A DNA stretch of 64,000 nt from Hoeflea algicola (lineage in GTDB: Bacteria > Pseudomonadota > Alphaproteobacteria > Rhizobiales > Rhizobiaceae): NCBI RefSeq assembly GCF_026619415.1, contig NZ_JAOVZR010000001.1:62001-126000 (forward strand), in the 5' to 3' direction. Every line of letters starts with the position of its first letter. The stretch's first letter is position 1. Below the pieces are notes generated by a model that saw only the letters and a list, made by a program, of their open reading frames with translations, was not told the origin of the DNA and did no database searches. The position numbers and the translations under genes are program-made. Of the stretch, positions 52,788-60,821 are shown in pieces.

Positions 52788-53315
52788 ATGTCCGACGATC
52801 AACCCGATATCAGCATCGCGCTGGTTGTCGCCCGTGCCCAAAACGGGGTGATCGGTCGTGATGGCGACATGCCCTGGCGACTGCCGTCCGACCTCAAGCA
52901 CTTCAAGGCGGTAACGCTCGGTGCGCCAGTGATCATGGGGCGCAAGACATATCAATCGATCGGCCGATCTTTGCCGGGCCGCGCCAACATCGTCGTCTCC
53001 CGCTCCGGATTTATTGCCGATGGCGTGGAAACAGCCCCCGATCTGAAAGCTGCCATCGCCCGCGGCTGTGATCTGGCCAGGCAATCGGGTGCGGACAAGG
53101 TGTCGATCATCGGCGGCGGTCAAATCTACGCCCAGGCAATGGCGCTTGCCGACCAGCTTCATGTCACCGAAGTCGATGCCGTCATCGAGGGCGACACAAT
53201 TTTTCCCGCTATCGATTCGCAAGACTGGGAGAGGGCTACTCTGTCCGATCCCGTTCGGGGTGAAAACGACAGTCATTCCGTGCGCTTCGCCCTCTGGCGT
53301 CGCCGCGCAGCATAA
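52788..53315 (+). CDS. folA: Dihydrofolate reductase
   Basis: 175 residues. It reduces dihydrofolate to tetrahydrofolate with NADPH, acting together with the thymidylate synthase encoded just upstream. The active-site MPWRLPSDLKHF with its acidic residue, GRKTYQSIGRSLPGR and the NADPH-binding IIGGGQIYAQAM are present. I chose the ATG at 52788; a GTG at 52776, overlapping the thyA stop, is possible and would add 4 residues. The hflK gene follows after 144 bp. Confidence 0.94.
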   Translation: MSDDQPDISIALVVARAQNGVIGRDGDMPWRLPSDLKHFKAVTLGAPVIMGRKTYQSIGRSLPGRANIVVSRSGFIADGVETAPDLKAAIARGCDLARQSGADKVSIIGGGQIYAQAMALADQLHVTEVDAVIEGDTIFPAIDSQDWERATLSDPVRGENDSHSVRFALWRRRAA

Positions 53316-53459
53316 TTCGAGCCTAATCGGCCCAATTTGGCATCGGAAACGCGATGCCGCGTTGAAAGCGTCCGTCGCCATACCTATAACGAGGACAGCG
53401 TGCGCGAACCGTTGGTTTTCGACGGCGAGCGGCATAACACAGTTTGAAAAGAGGTCTTG

Positions 53460-54566
53460 ATGCCCTGGAGTAATCAAAATGGAGGAGGCGGCGGTCCATG
53501 GGGCGGCGGCGGTGGCGGCAATAATCAGGGTCCCTGGGGCAAGGGTCCGCAACCGCCACGCGGCGGCGGCAACCCGCCCGATCTTGAGGAATTGATCCGG
53601 CGCGGCCAGGACAAGCTGCGTCAGGCTTTGCCCGGCGGCGGTGGCGGCTCGGGTAGCGGCAAGCTGATCGCTTTGCTCGTGGTTCTCGGTCTGGTCGGCC
53701 TTTGGTTGATGCAGTCGGTCTACACCGTCCAGCAGGATGAACGTGGCGTCGAACTGCGCTTTGGCGTGCCCAAGGACGAAATCTCGCAGCCAGGTCTGCA
53801 CATGGTGTTCTGGCCGTTTGAGACGGTGGAACTGACCAGTATCGTCGAACGCGAAATGAGCACCGGTGGCAGTTCGCGTACCGGTTCCAGCGACGGCCTG
53901 ATGCTGTCGGGTGACCAGAACATTGTCGATGTCGAGTTCAAGGTGCTTTACGGGGTCTCCGATCCGAAGGCGTTCCTGTTCAACGTCGCCCGTCCGGAAG
54001 ACACATTGCGTCAGGTAGCTGAAAGCGCCATGCGTGAGGTGGTTGGCCGCAGGCCGGCACAGGACATTTTCCGTGATAATCGTGAAGCCATTGCGGTTGA
54101 GGTTCAGACCATCATGCAAAACGTGATGGACAGTTTCCCCGCAGGCATCGCCATCAACCAGGTCTCGATCGAAGACGCGGCGCCGCCGCGCGAGGTTGCT
54201 GATGCCTTTGACGAGGTGCAGCGTGCCGAGCAGGATGAAGACCGGTTCGTCGAGGAAGGCAATCAGTACGCCAACCAAAAGCTTGGTCAGGCGCGCGGTC
54301 AGGCCGCTCAGAAGCGCGAAGAAGCGTCGGCTTACAAGGACCGTGTCGTCAATGAGGCGTCCGGTGAAGCCGGTCGTTTCCTCTCGGTCTATGAAGAATA
54401 CGCCAAGGCGCCTGAAGTGACCCGTTCGCGGCTCTATCTCGAGACCCTGGAAAAGGTCCTCGGCGGATCCGACAAGGTGATCATCGGCCAGGATGGTAGC
54501 GGTTCTGGCGTGGTGCCTTATCTGCCCCTGCCTGAAATCAAGAAAAATGCCGGAGGCACCAACTAA
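53460..54566 (+). CDS. hflK: HflK, membrane protease modulator
   Basis: 368 residues. A Gly-rich, Asn- and Pro-containing cytoplasmic or periplasmic head is followed by one membrane helix (LIALLVVLGLVGLWLM) and the SPFH/band-7 domain (VELRFGVPKDEISQPGLH). HflK and HflC form a large cage around the FtsH protease in the inner membrane and control its access to substrates. GAGG lies about 5 bases before the ATG at 53460. Its stop overlaps the hflC start by one base, so the two are coupled. Confidence 0.94.
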   Translation: MPWSNQNGGGGGPWGGGGGGNNQGPWGKGPQPPRGGGNPPDLEELIRRGQDKLRQALPGGGGGSGSGKLIALLVVLGLVGLWLMQSVYTVQQDERGVELRFGVPKDEISQPGLHMVFWPFETVELTSIVEREMSTGGSSRTGSSDGLMLSGDQNIVDVEFKVLYGVSDPKAFLFNVARPEDTLRQVAESAMREVVGRRPAQDIFRDNREAIAVEVQTIMQNVMDSFPAGIAINQVSIEDAAPPREVADAFDEVQRAEQDEDRFVEEGNQYANQKLGQARGQAAQKREEASAYKDRVVNEASGEAGRFLSVYEEYAKAPEVTRSRLYLETLEKVLGGSDKVIIGQDGSGSGVVPYLPLPEIKKNAGGTN

Positions 54567-55501
54567 TGGGCAATCGTCTTCCCCTTATTCTCGGCCTTCT
54601 GGCCGTCGTCGCCTTCATCGTCTGGTCGTCGATTTTCGTGGTCAACGAACGCCAGCAGGCAATCGTCACGCGCTTTGGTGAGATCCAGGACGTCAAGACC
54701 GAGCCGGGGCTGTATTTCAAGCTGCCCTTCGGCTTTGTCGATGCTGATACCGTGCAGTATATCGAGGATCGTGCGTTGCGCTTCGATCTCGAAAATATGC
54801 GTGTCCAGGTTTCGGGCGGCAAGTTCTACGAAGTCGATGCGTTCGTGCTCTACAAGATCACCAATGCGCGGCTGTTCCGCCAGACCGTTTCCGGCGATCT
54901 GGCTTCGGCCGAATCCCGGTTGCGTACCCGCCTGAACTCGGCCCTGCGTACCGTTTACGGTCTGCGCGGCTTCGAGGCGGCATTGTCGGAAGAACGCACT
55001 TCAATGATGCGTGAAGTCCGCGATCAGCTTCGTCCAGAAGCCGAAGCGCTGGGTTTGCGGATCGACGATGTTCGCATCCGCCGCACCGACCTGACCCAGG
55101 AAGTCTCGCAGCAGACTTTCGAACGGATGAAGGCCGAGCGTCTTGCTGAAGCCGAATTGATCCGCGCACGTGGTAACGAGGCGGCGCAGCGTATTCGCGC
55201 CATCGCCGACCGCCAGGTCGTCGAGATCGTCTCCGAGGCCACCCGTGATTCGGAAATCATCCGAGGTGAGGGTGATGGCGAACGTAACCGCATCTTCGCC
55301 GAAGCGTTCCAGCGCGATCCGGAATTCTTCGAGTTTTACCGCTCGATGAATGCCTATGCTGAAGCGCTGTCGGATTCCGGCACCACCATGGTGTTGTCGC
55401 CGACGTCGGAGTTCTTCCGCTACTTCGGCAGTGCCAAGGGTGCAAATGCACCTGCGGCTGCTGCTCCGGCAAATGCGGCTCCGGCCGCGCCGGCCAACTG
55501 A
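54566..55501 (+). CDS. hflC: HflC, membrane protease modulator
   Basis: 311 residues. A membrane helix lies at the N-terminus (LPLILGLLAVVAFIVWSSIF), then an SPFH domain with VNERQQAIVTRFGEIQDVK and the ERxSMMREVR and DDVRIRRTDL motifs, then a helical part and an Ala/Pro-rich tail. It is the partner of HflK. The tail of about 20 Ala and Pro residues is longer than in E. coli. The start overlaps the hflK stop (TAATG). DUF2065 and degP follow. Confidence 0.94.
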   Translation: MGNRLPLILGLLAVVAFIVWSSIFVVNERQQAIVTRFGEIQDVKTEPGLYFKLPFGFVDADTVQYIEDRALRFDLENMRVQVSGGKFYEVDAFVLYKITNARLFRQTVSGDLASAESRLRTRLNSALRTVYGLRGFEAALSEERTSMMREVRDQLRPEAEALGLRIDDVRIRRTDLTQEVSQQTFERMKAERLAEAELIRARGNEAAQRIRAIADRQVVEIVSEATRDSEIIRGEGDGERNRIFAEAFQRDPEFFEFYRSMNAYAEALSDSGTTMVLSPTSEFFRYFGSAKGANAPAAAAPANAAPAAPAN

Positions 55502-55518
55502 AACAGGATTGACCGCCG

Positions 55519-55707
55519 GTGAGCACGTTCTTTCTGGCAGTTGGACTGGTACTTGTCGTGGAGGGGCTGGCCTATGCGCTGGCCCCTTCGTTCATCCGGC
55601 GCATGGCCGAGGAACTGCCCAAGCTCGGCGACGAGCATTTGCGAACTTTCGGCGTCGTGGCGTTGGCGATCGGCGTCGGCCTGGTTTATCTGGCCCGGCA
55701 TTTGTGA
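55519..55707 (+). CDS. DUF2065 small membrane protein (YjeT-like)
   Basis: 62 residues with two membrane helices, starting with GTG at 55519 (STFFLAVGLVLVVEGLAYA) and ending LGDEHLRTFGVVALAIGVG then LARHL. The family regularly follows hflC in alphaproteobacteria and gammaproteobacteria and may be part of the HflKC complex, though this is unproven. It begins 17 bp after hflC, so it is in the same operon. Confidence 0.85.
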   Translation: MSTFFLAVGLVLVVEGLAYALAPSFIRRMAEELPKLGDEHLRTFGVVALAIGVGLVYLARHL

Positions 55708-55811
55708 CCGTTCACATTTAAATGCCGTCGGAGTGATTGGTTTCGCCGGAATAACGCCCTATTTCTAAGCTCAATCATACTGATGCATCGTTGCACAAGG
55801 AGACCGCCCAG

Positions 55812-57290
55812 ATGAGGAATTTCCGCTTCCGTCCTGTTGGAATGGCATTTGCCGCGGCCATGATGATGGCGTCCCCGGCAACTGCACCGGCCAGCGCGGA
55901 AACCCAGCAGGGTCCGGCCTCGGTGGCCGATCTAGCCGAAGGCCTGCTCGACGCGGTGGTCAATATCTCGACTTCGCAAAGCGTTGGCGGCGGCAGCGTC
56001 GCGCCGCCGCGCATGCAGGCCCCGGACGGCTCGCCGTTCCAGGATTTTTTTGACGAGTTCTTCAAGGATCGCGATGGCGATGGCCAACGCAATCGCAAGG
56101 TCTCGTCGCTCGGTTCGGGCTTTGTCATCGACGCCAAGAACGGTGTGATCGTCACCAACAATCATGTGATTGACGGCGCTGACGATATCGAGGTGATTTT
56201 TGCCGATGGCTCCAAGCTCAAGGCCGAGCTGGTCGGCGCTGATCCGAAGACCGATCTTGCCGTGCTAAAGGTCACACCCGTCAAGCCGCTGACCGAAGTG
56301 CCGTTTGGCGATTCCGACGACATGCGCATCGGCGACTGGGTGATGGCGATCGGCAACCCGTTCGGCCTTGGCGGAACGGTGACGGTCGGCATCATTTCTG
56401 CGCGCGGACGGGATATCAATTCCGGCCCCTATGATAATTTCATCCAGACCGACGCCGCCATCAACCGCGGCAATTCCGGCGGGCCGCTGTTCAACATGAA
56501 CGGCGAGGTCATCGGCATCAACACGGCAATCATCTCGCCGTCAGGCGGCTCCATCGGCATAGGCTTTGCGGTGCCGACCGAACTCGCCGTCAATGTCATC
56601 AACCAGCTCAAGGAATTCGGCGAAACCAGGCGCGGTTGGCTCGGCGTGCGGATTCAGCCGGTTACCGATGAAATTGCCGAAAGCCTCGGCATGGACAAGG
56701 CTATGGGCGCGCTGGTGGCCGGCATTATTCGCGGTGGACCGGTCGATGACGGCTCGATCGAGCCCGGCGACGTGATTACCCGGTTTGATGGCAAGGATGT
56801 CGACACCATGCGCGACCTGCCGCGCGTTGTCGCCGAAAGCCCGGTCGGCAAGGCCGTCGATGTCACCGTTATCCGCAAGGGCGAGGAACAGACGGTCAAG
56901 GTGACGCTTGGCCGGCTTGAGGACAGCGATCAACTTGCCAGCGCCGAGGATCCGGACAAGACCGGCTCAGAGCCCGCGCCAACGCAGAAAGACGTGATGG
57001 TGCTGGGCATGTCGCTGGCTGAGCTGACCACTGACAATCGCCGCGATTTTGGCATTGCCGACGAAGTCGAGGGTGTGCTGATTTCCGAAGTGGATCCGGA
57101 TTCCGCTGCCGCCGACAAGCGCATCGATGCAGGTGACGTCATTGTCGAGATCGCCCAGGAGGAGGTGGCGACGCCAGCCGATGTCGAAAAACGTATCGCC
57201 GCCCTGAAGCAGGACGGACGCCGCAACGCGCTTCTGATGCTGTCGGGCAAGACCGGTGAATTGCGTTTCGTCACCGTGCGCATGGACTGA
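55812..57290 (+). CDS. degP: DegP/HtrA family periplasmic serine protease (Do family)
   Basis: 492 residues. A signal peptide (to about residue 29, ending SA) is followed by the trypsin-like domain with the catalytic His in VTNNHVID, the Asp in TDLAVLKV and the Ser in GNSGGP, and two PDZ domains. It degrades or refolds misfolded envelope proteins. AAGGAGA lies about 8 bases before the ATG at 55812; a TTG seven codons upstream is less likely. Its position after hflKC puts two envelope quality-control systems side by side. Confidence 0.94.
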   Translation: MRNFRFRPVGMAFAAAMMMASPATAPASAETQQGPASVADLAEGLLDAVVNISTSQSVGGGSVAPPRMQAPDGSPFQDFFDEFFKDRDGDGQRNRKVSSLGSGFVIDAKNGVIVTNNHVIDGADDIEVIFADGSKLKAELVGADPKTDLAVLKVTPVKPLTEVPFGDSDDMRIGDWVMAIGNPFGLGGTVTVGIISARGRDINSGPYDNFIQTDAAINRGNSGGPLFNMNGEVIGINTAIISPSGGSIGIGFAVPTELAVNVINQLKEFGETRRGWLGVRIQPVTDEIAESLGMDKAMGALVAGIIRGGPVDDGSIEPGDVITRFDGKDVDTMRDLPRVVAESPVGKAVDVTVIRKGEEQTVKVTLGRLEDSDQLASAEDPDKTGSEPAPTQKDVMVLGMSLAELTTDNRRDFGIADEVEGVLISEVDPDSAAADKRIDAGDVIVEIAQEEVATPADVEKRIAALKQDGRRNALLMLSGKTGELRFVTVRMD

Positions 57291-57315
57291 CCGGCGCGCT
57301 ACCAAATCAATGATA

Positions 57316-57341
57316 AAAGGGCGGTCTTCGGGTCGCCCTTT
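57316..57341 (+). terminator. Terminator after degP
   Basis: A hairpin with arms AAAGGGCG and CGCCCTTT, then TCTATTT. It lies about 25 bp after the degP stop and just before the convergent acetyltransferase gene, so it may serve both directions. Confidence 0.75.
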
Positions 57342-57371
57342 CTATTTCGGGAATTGGCCCAGGCAGCGATC

Positions 57372-57938
57372 TCAGCCGCGTGCGACGGGTGAGAATTTCT
57401 CCCAGAAGGCATGGCGCTTGAGATGTGGCATATCGTCGGGAACCATCGGGTGATCGAAACTCAGATCCGGCCGTTCGCGCATGCCGATCCGCGCCATCAC
57501 CGCAAGCGAGGGTCGGTTGCTGGCCACCGCATAGGCGACGATACGTTCCAGCCCGAGATCCTCGAATCCGTGGACCAGCAGCGCCCGTGCGGCCTCTGTG
57601 GCCAGGCCCTTGCCCCAGGCTTCGGGGACGTAGCGCCAGCCGATTTCGACGCCCGGTCCGGTAACTTGCGTATGGCGCATCTGGCCCAGCCCGACAAAGC
57701 CGATCGGTACGCCGGTTTCCAGATCTTCAGCGACTGCCCAGCCAAATCCGTTTTCAGCCGTACGGGCCTGCATCTGATCGAAATTCTCGTCCGCTTCGGC
57801 GCGGCTCCAGCGCCACGGGAAGTAGCGCTGTATCGCGTCGTCGCTGTTGACCCGATGGAAGAATGCACGATCGGTGTCGGTGTCTTCCCAGCCCCGGATG
57901 CGTTGCCGCTCGGTCAGAATTGTCCGGCCGATTTTCAC
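57372..57938 (-). CDS. GNAT-family N-acetyltransferase (RimJ/RimL-like)
   Basis: 188 residues. The acetyl-CoA-binding fold shows GVPIGFVGLGQM, VEIGWRYVPEAWGKGLATEA (motif A with R/Q-x-x-G/A pattern) and NRPSLAVMARIGM at the end. It is close to the RimJ/RimL group that acetylates ribosomal proteins or small molecules; the substrate is unknown. Its ATG overlaps the serB stop by four bases (ATGA), so it is translationally coupled to serB. Confidence 0.88.
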   Translation of the reverse strand: MKIGRTILTERQRIRGWEDTDTDRAFFHRVNSDDAIQRYFPWRWSRAEADENFDQMQARTAENGFGWAVAEDLETGVPIGFVGLGQMRHTQVTGPGVEIGWRYVPEAWGKGLATEAARALLVHGFEDLGLERIVAYAVASNRPSLAVMARIGMRERPDLSFDHPMVPDDMPHLKRHAFWEKFSPVARG

Positions 57939-58825
57939 GCCGGCACAAAATCGGTCAGCCGGTAGCCCTGCAGATAGAGCAGCGCGGTCAGGTCACCATG
58001 ATCGATGCGAATTCCGGCCTGTGCGGCAACGGAAGGCTTGGCGTGCAGCGCCACGCCGGTCCCGGCCCGGTCGAGCATGCCCAGATCATTGGCGCCGTCG
58101 CCCACCGCAATGGCATCGGACGGATCAAGCCCCAGGCGTGCGGCGATCTCCTCAAGCGCATCCACCTTGGCCTGCTTGCCGAGAATTGGTTCGCGCACGG
58201 TGCCGCTGAGCTTGCCATCCGCTTCTTCAAGGATGTTGGCGCGGTTCTCGTCAAACCCGATCTTGCCGGCGACCACCGCTGTGAAAGCGGTAAACCCGCC
58301 CGAAACCAGCGCGCAATAGCCGCCACGGGCGCGCATGGTGGCAACCAGTGCCGTTCCGCCTGAGGTCAGCGTGATGCGGCTTGCAATCACCTGCTCGATG
58401 ACGCTGACCGGCAGACCGGCCAGCAGCGCCACGCGCTCGCGGAGCGCCGGTTCGAAGGCGATTTCACCATTCATTGCCCGCGCCGTGATGCCCGCGACCT
58501 TTTCCTTGAGCCCGACTTCGGCGGCCAGTTCATCGATGCATTCCTGTCCGATCATGGTCGAATCCATATCGGCGATCAGGATCTTCTTGCGCCGCGTCTC
58601 GGCTTCCTGCACCGCCGAGTCGACCGGCAGGTCGCCGATCACTGTGCGTAGACTGGAAAGTGCGGCGGCCGGATCGGCACCATCTTTCAGCGCGATGTCG
58701 CAGGCCACGCCATCGGCAAGCCAGTAGAGCCCCGCGCCATCCACCGCGTGGCAGGCGGCTTCGCCCATGGCGGCCGACAGGACCGGATTTGACGGATTAG
58801 CGATAAGCGTGGCAACGAGGGCCAT
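57935..58825 (-). CDS. serB: Phosphoserine phosphatase
   Basis: 296 residues, HAD superfamily. The N-terminal about 85 residues form an ACT-like extension, followed by the catalytic DMDSTMIGQECIDELA, whose first Asp is the nucleophile, LVSGGFTAFT, and VGDGANDLGML. It performs the last step of serine synthesis. I chose the ATG at 58825 with GGAG upstream; the frame continues open beyond it, antisense to miaA. Its start codon shares bases with the miaA start codon on the other strand (CATG). Confidence 0.93.
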   Translation of the reverse strand: MALVATLIANPSNPVLSAAMGEAACHAVDGAGLYWLADGVACDIALKDGADPAAALSSLRTVIGDLPVDSAVQEAETRRKKILIADMDSTMIGQECIDELAAEVGLKEKVAGITARAMNGEIAFEPALRERVALLAGLPVSVIEQVIASRITLTSGGTALVATMRARGGYCALVSGGFTAFTAVVAGKIGFDENRANILEEADGKLSGTVREPILGKQAKVDALEEIAARLGLDPSDAIAVGDGANDLGMLDRAGTGVALHAKPSVAAQAGIRIDHGDLTALLYLQGYRLTDFVPA

Positions 58826-59723
58826 GATTGAAAAACTCCGGCGACAGGATATCACGGCGCTTCTGATAGCCGGGCCAACCGCAAGCGGCAAGTCCGCGCT
58901 GGCGATCGAGCTGGCGCGCGAACTTGGTGGCGAGATCGTCAACGCCGATTCGATGCAGGTCTATGGCGTGCTGGAGAGGTTGACCGCACGCCCCGGGGCT
59001 GCGGATCTGGCGCAGGTTCCCCACCACCTTTATGGCCATGTCTCGCCTGAGACCGCCTATTCCACCGGTATCTGGCTCAGCGAGGCCAGCTGGGTGATTG
59101 CCGACATCCGCGCCCGTGGCGCGCTTCCGGTCGTGGTTGGCGGTACCGGGCTGTATTTCCGTGCGCTCACCGGCGGATTGTCAGAGATGCCGCCGATTCC
59201 GGCCGACATTCGCGACAATTTGCGCGCGCGGCTGCAATCCGAAGGCATCGAGGTGCTGCACCAGCAACTCGCGGATCTCGATCCGGAGATGGCGGCGCGG
59301 TTGCTGCCCGCCGATCGCCAGCGAATTCTCCGGGCGTTGGAAGTAGTTCTCGCCACCGGCCGTTCCATTGCCGAGTTTCAGGGGCGCGGTGGCGCCATGG
59401 TCGTCGATCCTGCGACGGCCCGTTGCCTGGTGCTTGAGCCCGACCGCGCCGTTCTGCATGCGCGGATCAATGCGCGGTTTGAAACAATGCTCGATGAGGG
59501 CGCTGTTGATGAAGTCAGGCAATTGATGTCGCTGGATATTCCACCGCAGCACCCGGCCATGAAAGCCATCGGGGTCAATCATCTGGCAGGTTATCTCAAG
59601 GGAGAGTTACCTCTGGAAAAGGTAATTGAACTCTCGAGCGCGGCAACTCGGCAATATGCCAAACGGCAAATGACCTGGTTCCGAAACCAGTTTGATTCCG
59701 ATTGGCAGAGAATTCAATCCTGA
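58824..59723 (+). CDS. miaA: tRNA dimethylallyltransferase
   Basis: 299 residues. It isopentenylates A37 of tRNAs that read UNN codons. The P-loop LLIAGPTASGKSALAIELA and downstream VNADSMQVYG (substrate-binding Asp and Ser), VGGTGLYFRAL, and the C-terminal MTWFRNQ are the MiaA signatures. I chose the ATG at 58824, preceded by GAGGG. The start overlaps that of serB, so each leader lies inside the other's coding sequence. It is the normal neighbour of serB in rhizobia. Confidence 0.94.
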   Translation: MIEKLRRQDITALLIAGPTASGKSALAIELARELGGEIVNADSMQVYGVLERLTARPGAADLAQVPHHLYGHVSPETAYSTGIWLSEASWVIADIRARGALPVVVGGTGLYFRALTGGLSEMPPIPADIRDNLRARLQSEGIEVLHQQLADLDPEMAARLLPADRQRILRALEVVLATGRSIAEFQGRGGAMVVDPATARCLVLEPDRAVLHARINARFETMLDEGAVDEVRQLMSLDIPPQHPAMKAIGVNHLAGYLKGELPLEKVIELSSAATRQYAKRQMTWFRNQFDSDWQRIQS

Positions 59724-59830
59724 GTAGAAAAATCAATTATAAATTTACCTGCAATTGGGGTGCGCGTTAAAGCAAAGCTAACGGGTTATGCCTACCCTGA
59801 CGAAGCTAAGTTTTGGATGTTGTCGCGACA

Positions 59831-60604
59831 ATGCGTTTTCACAAAGCCGAATTGTTCTTTTTCTTGCTGATCGGTCTCGTTGGCTTCGGGGGCGCTTTCG
59901 CATGGGCGGCATTTTCTGCCGCAACCAACGGCGTCGTTGTCGGGGGCGTCGATACCGCTGCCCATTTCGCCTTCATGAGCGCCGTGCTGGCCGGTCTGTC
60001 GGTGGTCTGTGGCGTGACGTTGATCTTTCCGATCATGTCGTCCGGACTTCGCGAACGCGGCAAGCTGCAGAAAATGACCGAATCGCTGTCCGTCCGCTCG
60101 CAGTCGCTCGAGCATGCCGCCGTCACCGACGGGCTGACCGGCATGTACAACCGGCGTTATTTTGACGATGCATTGAACGAGTATCTCGACGCCTTCCGGC
60201 GCATCCGCAAACCGATCGGCATGGTCATCCTCGACCTCGACCATTTCAAGAAGATCAACGATACCCATGGCCATGATGTCGGCGACGAGGTGCTGCGGCA
60301 GGTCGCCGAGTGCCTGCGTGTCTTTACCCGCTATCATGATGTGCTGGCGCGGCTGGGGGGCGAGGAATTTGCGATCCTGTCGCCCAACATCAACGAGCAG
60401 CAGCTTTACCAACTGGCCGACCGCATCCGCCAGGCCATCTCGCAGCTCAGAATCAAGACCGGCAATGTCACCCTGAAGGTGACGACAAGCGCCGGCCTGG
60501 CGATCTGGGATGGCAGCGAAAGCGGCGAGGAGCTCTACCGCCGCACCGACAAGCAGCTCTATGAGGCGAAGCGGCTGGGCCGCAACCGGGTTTGCGCCGC
60601 CTGA
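59831..60604 (+). CDS. Diguanylate cyclase, membrane GGDEF protein
   Basis: 257 residues. Two N-terminal membrane helices (about 9-30 and 45-68) with no large sensor are followed by a short coiled linker and a GGDEF domain with VTDGLTGMYNRRYFDDAL, LDLDHFKKINDTHGHDVGD and RLGGEEFAILS. GGEEF is a functional variant of the active-site loop. It should make cyclic di-GMP. The start is uncertain: the ATG at 59831 or a TTG at 59813, six residues upstream. It lies 107 bp after miaA, with the AT-rich gap likely holding its promoter. Confidence 0.9.
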   Translation: MRFHKAELFFFLLIGLVGFGGAFAWAAFSAATNGVVVGGVDTAAHFAFMSAVLAGLSVVCGVTLIFPIMSSGLRERGKLQKMTESLSVRSQSLEHAAVTDGLTGMYNRRYFDDALNEYLDAFRRIRKPIGMVILDLDHFKKINDTHGHDVGDEVLRQVAECLRVFTRYHDVLARLGGEEFAILSPNINEQQLYQLADRIRQAISQLRIKTGNVTLKVTTSAGLAIWDGSESGEELYRRTDKQLYEAKRLGRNRVCAA

Positions 60605-60821
60605 TTTTTCGGGCGCAGCTATCGGCAGGAACTGAAATCAAGAAGGAAGCGGCTGGCTTCGCAGACCCCGGTAATGCGGGGCAGGGCGAGTATCGGCAAA
60701 AATGCAGGGACTCACTTGCTCGATGGCGGCGTGGAAAGTTGAGACCTGAGTAGCCCTCGATGCTTGTCACGCAGCGCCGGTAACCCGGAAGGCAGTGCAT
60801 TTCACGGGCACTGACGAAGCA

